From the NCBI GenBank assembly GCA_947653315.1, contig CANTGP010000116.1, forward strand, positions 1 through 8,345: a DNA stretch of 8,345 nucleotides. The letters run 5' to 3'. This document shows, in pieces, positions 5,837 to 8,345 of this stretch (position 1 is its first letter; the number at the start of each line of letters is the position of its first letter). The stretch is from an uncultured Lachnospiraceae bacterium (GTDB taxonomy: Bacteria > Bacillota > Clostridia > Lachnospirales > Lachnospiraceae). Position numbers and translations under genes: made by a program. Below the pieces are notes generated by a model. It saw only the letters and a program-made list of their open reading frames with translations, had not been told where the DNA came from and did not search any database.

Positions 5837-7130
5837 CAGCCTTAATCAAAGGCCGTTTTGCCACCGGTTTTTGGGAGAACTTATAACTGTCCGTAAAACG
5901 CTTTGCCGCCGCTTTCATCTTCTCTCTGTCATTGCCGTGCATCACGGCCAGCGTTTCGCCCTTTTCCACATAATCCCCCACTTTTTTCCTCAGGACCAAC
6001 CCCACGGACAAATCGATGGGACTCTCCTTCGTTTCCCTGCCGCCTCCCAGCATCAGGGAACAGACGCCGACCTCATCGCAGACAATCCGCTCCACATAAC
6101 CCGCCTGCGGGGAAGGGATTTCTTCCCGGTATGCTGCCTGCGGCAGAAGCTCCGTTCGGTATACCGCCTCCCGGTCGCCGCCCTGGGCTTCCACGAAATC
6201 CGCCAGCTTACGCAGTGCGCTTCCGTCCGCAATCACCTGCCGCAGCTTTTCCTCCGCTTCCGCCGCGCTTTTTGCCATGCCGCCCGCCACTACCATATGG
6301 GAACCGAGAGTCAGGCACAACTTTACAAAATCCTCCGGTCCCTTTCCCCTTAACGTATCGATGGCTTCTTTTACTTCAAGGGCATTGCCTACCGCATATC
6401 CCAAAGGTTCATCCATGTCGGAAATCACCGCCGCCGTCTTCCTGCCCGCGTTTTTTCCCAGTTTCACCATTTCCTCCGCCAGGGCGCGGGCATCCTTTTC
6501 GTCTTTCATAAAAGCGCCGCTTCCGGTTTTCACGTCCAGTACGATGGCATCCGCCCCGGAAGCCAGTTTCTTGCTCATAATGGAGCTTGCAATCAGGGAC
6601 ATGTTATCCACCGTCGCCGTCACATCCCGCAGCGCATACAGTTTCTTATCCGCAGGGGCAAGATCCGCCGTCTGCCCCATAATGGCGATTCCGATACGGT
6701 TAACATTTTCCATGAACGTTTTTTCGGAAATCCCCGTGTTAAATCCGGGAAAACTCTCCAGTTTATCGATGGTTCCCCCCGTATGTCCCAGCCCCCTGCC
6801 GCTCATTTTCGCCACCTTAATGCCGCATGCCGCTACCATGGGGGCAAGCGCCAGGGATGTTTTATCCCCCACGCCGCCTGTGCTGTGTTTATCCACTTTC
6901 ACCCCCCGTATCCCGGACAGGTCCAGCATGTCCCCGCTGTGCGCCATCGCCATGGTCAGGTGCAGGGTTTCCTCCCCGTCCATCCCTGTGAAATAGACCG
7001 CCATCATCATCGCCGCCATCTGGTAATCCGGGATTTCCCCTGCGGTAAACCCTTCCACCATATAACTGATTTCTTCCTCCGACAGCTTCCCGCCGTTCCT
7101 CTTTTTTAAAATCAGGTCATACATCCTCAT
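5826..7130 (-). CDS. pdp: Pyrimidine-nucleoside phosphorylase
   Basis: The enzyme reversibly splits uridine, deoxyuridine and thymidine with phosphate to give free base and (deoxy)ribose-1-phosphate, in cytosolic pyrimidine salvage. The family signature is perfect: SGRGLGHTGGTIDKLE at residues 110-125. The phosphate/K+ binding loop KHSTGGVGDKTS lies at 81-92. The base-binding residues known from the Bacillus enzymes fall at the same numbers: R168, S183 and K187. The length of 434 aa nearly equals Bacillus PyNP (about 433), favouring PyNP (pdp) over the narrower thymidine phosphorylase DeoA, although annotation pipelines may call it deoA. I chose the ATG at 7130: it has AAGGAG at 7140-7145 with 9-nt spacing and gives MRMYDLI, the usual family start. 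An in-frame ATG at 7154 would add eight residues that include the ribosome binding site. It lies 27 nt after the PAP2 gene, probably co-transcribed. Confidence 0.97.
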   Translation of the reverse strand: MRMYDLILKKRNGGKLSEEEISYMVEGFTAGEIPDYQMAAMMMAVYFTGMDGEETLHLTMAMAHSGDMLDLSGIRGVKVDKHSTGGVGDKTSLALAPMVAACGIKVAKMSGRGLGHTGGTIDKLESFPGFNTGISEKTFMENVNRIGIAIMGQTADLAPADKKLYALRDVTATVDNMSLIASSIMSKKLASGADAIVLDVKTGSGAFMKDEKDARALAEEMVKLGKNAGRKTAAVISDMDEPLGYAVGNALEVKEAIDTLRGKGPEDFVKLCLTLGSHMVVAGGMAKSAAEAEEKLRQVIADGSALRKLADFVEAQGGDREAVYRTELLPQAAYREEIPSPQAGYVERIVCDEVGVCSLMLGGGRETKESPIDLSVGLVLRKKVGDYVEKGETLAVMHGNDREKMKAAAKRFTDSYKFSQKPVAKRPLIKAVIE

Positions 7131-7157
7131 GATAAGCATCTCCTTCCGGGGCATTCC

Positions 7158-7694
7158 CTATGCCCCTCCCGTTTTCCTTTTCCGCATCCTGCCGACAAAC
7201 CACGCAATCCCAAACACGGCATATGCCACCGCAATTCCCAGGACCGTTCCTGCCAGCACATCCGTGGGCCAGTGCACGAACAGATACAGCCGTGAGAAAG
7301 CGATGAAAGCCGCCAGCACTATGGCCGCCGCACCGAACCTCCTGTCCGTCAGCCATAGTGCCGACGCACCCGCAAAACCCACCATGGAATGTGCCGACGG
7401 AAAGGAAAAGTCCCTGGGTTCCCTTACCAAAAGCGGCACCTCCGGGTATACCCAGCAGGGACGGGACCGCTGCACCAGATTTTTCAGGCATACATTCCCA
7501 ATGAGAAAACCGGCAAGCAGACAAAGCAGCAAAAGCAACCCCTGCCTGCGGTATTTTTTGGAACATGCCAAAAGCACCCCCGTCGAAATCCAAAAAATCC
7601 CGCCATCCCCCAACATGGTAATATGTGTAAAAACAAAATCCAAAACCGGCGTATGTAATTCCTGCAGCGCCATTAAAATACGTGTTTCTACCAT
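7158..7694 (-). CDS. PAP2-family membrane phosphatase
   Basis: This is a 178-residue integral membrane protein with the three phosphatase motifs of the PAP2 (type 2 phosphatidic acid phosphatase) superfamily: K71-x6-R78-P79, then P99-S100-A101-H102 (the PSGH motif with Ala for Gly, a common variant), then S134-R135-x5-H141-x3-D145. H102 and H141 are the expected catalytic histidines. Hydrophobic segments lie at about residues 32-45, 52-70, 104-115, 121-138 and 146-168, with a basic C-terminal tail. Family members dephosphorylate lipid phosphates such as phosphatidate, phosphatidylglycerol phosphate or undecaprenyl pyrophosphate at the outer membrane face; which one cannot be read from the sequence. 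The start codon overlaps the upstream 74-aa gene's end by 7 nt and AAGGA directly abuts it, so initiation probably depends on coupling, perhaps helped by a GGGGA about 11 nt upstream. Confidence 0.93.
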   Translation of the reverse strand: MVETRILMALQELHTPVLDFVFTHITMLGDGGIFWISTGVLLACSKKYRRQGLLLLLCLLAGFLIGNVCLKNLVQRSRPCWVYPEVPLLVREPRDFSFPSAHSMVGFAGASALWLTDRRFGAAAIVLAAFIAFSRLYLFVHWPTDVLAGTVLGIAVAYAVFGIAWFVGRMRKRKTGGA

Positions 7695-7912
7695 TCCTTT
7701 TTCAATTCCCCTTCCCGGACGCCGTAAGCATGAAGAAACTGCCTGATATCATCTTCACTGCGGATTAACATCAATTCCTCAAACTTTCCGGTCGCCGCAT
7801 CCTTAAATCCCGCCACTTTCTCCCCCGTGCATATGCTGGCACGCAGCACGGGTATTTTACCTGTTTTATCATATGCCTGTGCCATGCTTTTTTTACCCTT
7901 TTTGAAAAACAT
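7688..7912 (-). CDS. Small conserved-looking protein of unknown function (74 aa)
   Basis: I do not recognise a characterised family. The protein starts with a basic segment (MFFKKGKK), then reads 'YDKTGKIPVLRASICTGEKV' and 'AGFKDAATGKFEELMLIRSE', and ends in a short helical, acidic/basic tail. The pattern of short beta-strands with one cysteine (SICTGEKVAGF) suggests a small folded cytosolic domain rather than a membrane or secreted peptide: there is no signal peptide or hydrophobic segment. From memory, similar short proteins occur in many Lachnospiraceae under uninformative or doubtful names; I assign no function. The start is well supported by a GGAGG at 7919-7923, six nt before the ATG at 7912. 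Its last codons overlap the PAP2 phosphatase start by 7 nt (ATGGTAG holds both the ATG and this gene's TAG), indicating translational coupling and a possible shared role. Confidence 0.8.
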   Translation of the reverse strand: MFFKKGKKSMAQAYDKTGKIPVLRASICTGEKVAGFKDAATGKFEELMLIRSEDDIRQFLHAYGVREGELKKEW

Positions 7913-7951
7913 ATCCTGCCTCCAATCCTTGGGATGCCCGTGTGCAAAATC

Positions 7952-7977
7952 AGGCAGAACAATAAAATGCCCTGCCT
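7952..7977 (-). terminator. Weak hairpin after the rpn-like gene, possible terminator
   Basis: A 6-bp perfect inverted repeat (AGGCAG at 7952-7957, CTGCCT at 7972-7977) encloses a 14-nt AT-rich loop in the gap between the rpn-like gene and the 74-aa gene. On the minus strand it is followed by GATTTTG, a poor U-tract. It may be a weak terminator separating the rpn-like gene from the next unit, but the stem is short and the call is tentative. Confidence 0.25.
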
Positions 7978-7995
7978 AAGAACCATAAATACAAG

Positions 7996-8345
7996 TTATT
8001 CTGCTTCATCAAAATATGCCCTCGCCTGTTCTTCCGTTAAGCCGAATTTCGCCTGCAGCCTTGTTATGATTTCTCCCTCCGAAAGACATAAATCTTTATA
8101 AACGGAAATCGCTCCAAAAATCTTTCCTATCTCTTTTCCTATCTCTTTTCCTATCTCTTTTCCTATTTTCTGATTTTCCCTGTCACGCATTAACAATGTC
8201 ATATACTCATGCCTCCATTCCCGGTTCTTCTTCGCCTTCTCCACGGCACACTTAAGTTTTTTCACAAAAGTAGTTTCCGACGGTCTGCCTGCCACATAAT
8301 CCAAGAATGCTTTTAATTCCCCGCTTACCAATCCGTTGTTTCCAT
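7996..8345 (-). CDS. Rpn / PD-(D/E)XK nuclease-type transposase-like protein, C-terminal part (5' end outside window)
   Basis: The frame is open to the window edge, so the N-terminal part, where this family carries its PD-(D/E)XK nuclease core, is missing. An internal TTG at 8331 could be mistaken for a start, but codons before it (G-N-N-G) continue the frame. What remains, about 115 residues, has a 'SGELKAFLDYVAG' segment followed by 'AKKNREWRHEYMTLLMRDRE'. I recognise this as the conserved tail of the Rpn family (recombination-promoting nuclease / putative transposase), common in many copies in gut Firmicutes. Next comes a lysine-rich stretch of three IGKE units, then a short helical ending ('LSEGEIITRLQAKFGLTEEQARAYFDEAE'), typical of the variable C-termini of this family. 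The stop is TAA at 7996-7998. Known members promote RecA-independent recombination; activity cannot be judged here because the catalytic part is absent. Family call is from memory of the motifs. Confidence 0.8.
   Translation of the reverse strand, partial: GNNGLVSGELKAFLDYVAGRPSETTFVKKLKCAVEKAKKNREWRHEYMTLLMRDRENQKIGKEIGKEIGKEIGKIFGAISVYKDLCLSEGEIITRLQAKFGLTEEQARAYFDEAE
8126..8161 (-). repeat. 12-bp in-frame tandem repeat, three perfect copies, in the rpn-like gene
   Basis: The plus-strand unit cctatctctttt occurs perfectly at 8126-8137, 8138-8149 and 8150-8161, and a fourth partial copy (cctat) begins at 8162. Each unit is four codons, so the protein carries IGKE repeats with a helical, Lys/Glu-rich character. 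Because the unit is a multiple of three, copy-number change by replication slippage would alter spacer length without breaking the frame. Confidence 0.92.

Noticed and set aside
6277..6996. Long open frame (239 codons) on the plus strand opposite pyrimidine-nucleoside phosphorylase
   Set aside because: It lies wholly within a gene with perfect family signatures on the other strand; its translation is Ser/Pro-rich with no recognisable domain and no ribosome site of note.
7130..7154. Upstream ATG start for the phosphorylase (7154)
   Set aside because: It would place the AAGGAG ribosome site inside the coding region; the ATG at 7130 gives the family-typical N-terminus and active-site numbering equal to Bacillus enzymes.
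7117..7593. 158-codon minus-strand frame overlapping the PAP2 gene
   Set aside because: Out-of-frame shadow; the PAP2 motifs are in the other frame and in the right order and spacing.
7913..7995. A sigma-A promoter for the 74-aa gene in the gap after the rpn-like gene
   Set aside because: Only poor matches were found (for example TTGTTC without a well-spaced -10), so I do not call one, although a promoter is expected if the weak hairpin terminates.
8121..8166. Possible CRISPR-like or mobile-element repeat
   Set aside because: Units are directly adjacent 12-mers without spacers and lie in frame within a coding sequence.

Overview
The window is a compact run of nine genes, all on the minus strand, so transcription runs from high to low coordinates. 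Content and order point to an endospore-forming Firmicute, most likely a member of the Lachnospiraceae (Clostridium cluster XIVa). Reasons: a yqfC-yqfD-phoH-ybeY block, a SpoVB-type flippase, a BofC-like protein, a Bacillus-type pyrimidine-nucleoside phosphorylase, and the C-terminal end of an Rpn/PD-(D/E)XK transposase-like protein with an IGKE repeat, a style common in gut clostridia. Base composition looks moderately GC-rich by eye. The family-level assignment is inference.

In transcription order: (1) 8345-7996, 3' part of an Rpn-family gene that runs off the window. (2) 7912-7688, an uncharacterised 74-aa protein, overlapping by 7 nt (3) 7694-7158, a PAP2-family phosphatase. (4) 7130-5826, pyrimidine-nucleoside phosphorylase. 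(5) 5802-5491, YqfC. (6) 5426-4152, YqfD. (7) 4136-3117, PhoH-like ATPase. (8) 3120-2596, YbeY endoribonuclease, overlapping phoH by an ATGA junction. (9) 2568-754, a SpoVB/MurJ-like lipid-linked oligosaccharide flippase with an unusual Ser/Lys-rich N-terminal tail. (10) 677-12, a membrane-anchored BofC C-terminal-domain protein.

The genes fall into three themes. Genes 2-4 concern membrane phospholipid/undecaprenyl phosphate chemistry and nucleoside salvage. Genes 5-8 are the conserved Firmicute block that joins a sporulation pair (YqfC/YqfD, made under sigma-E in Bacillus) to RNA metabolism (PhoH/YbeY). Genes 9-10 look sporulation- or envelope-related. Gaps are short (3-85 nt), no stretch over 300 bases lacks a gene, and there are no rRNA, tRNA, CRISPR or complete mobile elements.

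No new multi-gene system is evident; this is largely core genome. The points most worth a second look are: candidate compartment-specific sporulation promoters before yqfC and before the bofC-like gene; the homopolymer-rich, tandemly repeated N-terminal tail of the flippase; recurrent short in-frame tandem repeats in several genes; and the uncharacterised 74-aa protein coupled to the PAP2 phosphatase.
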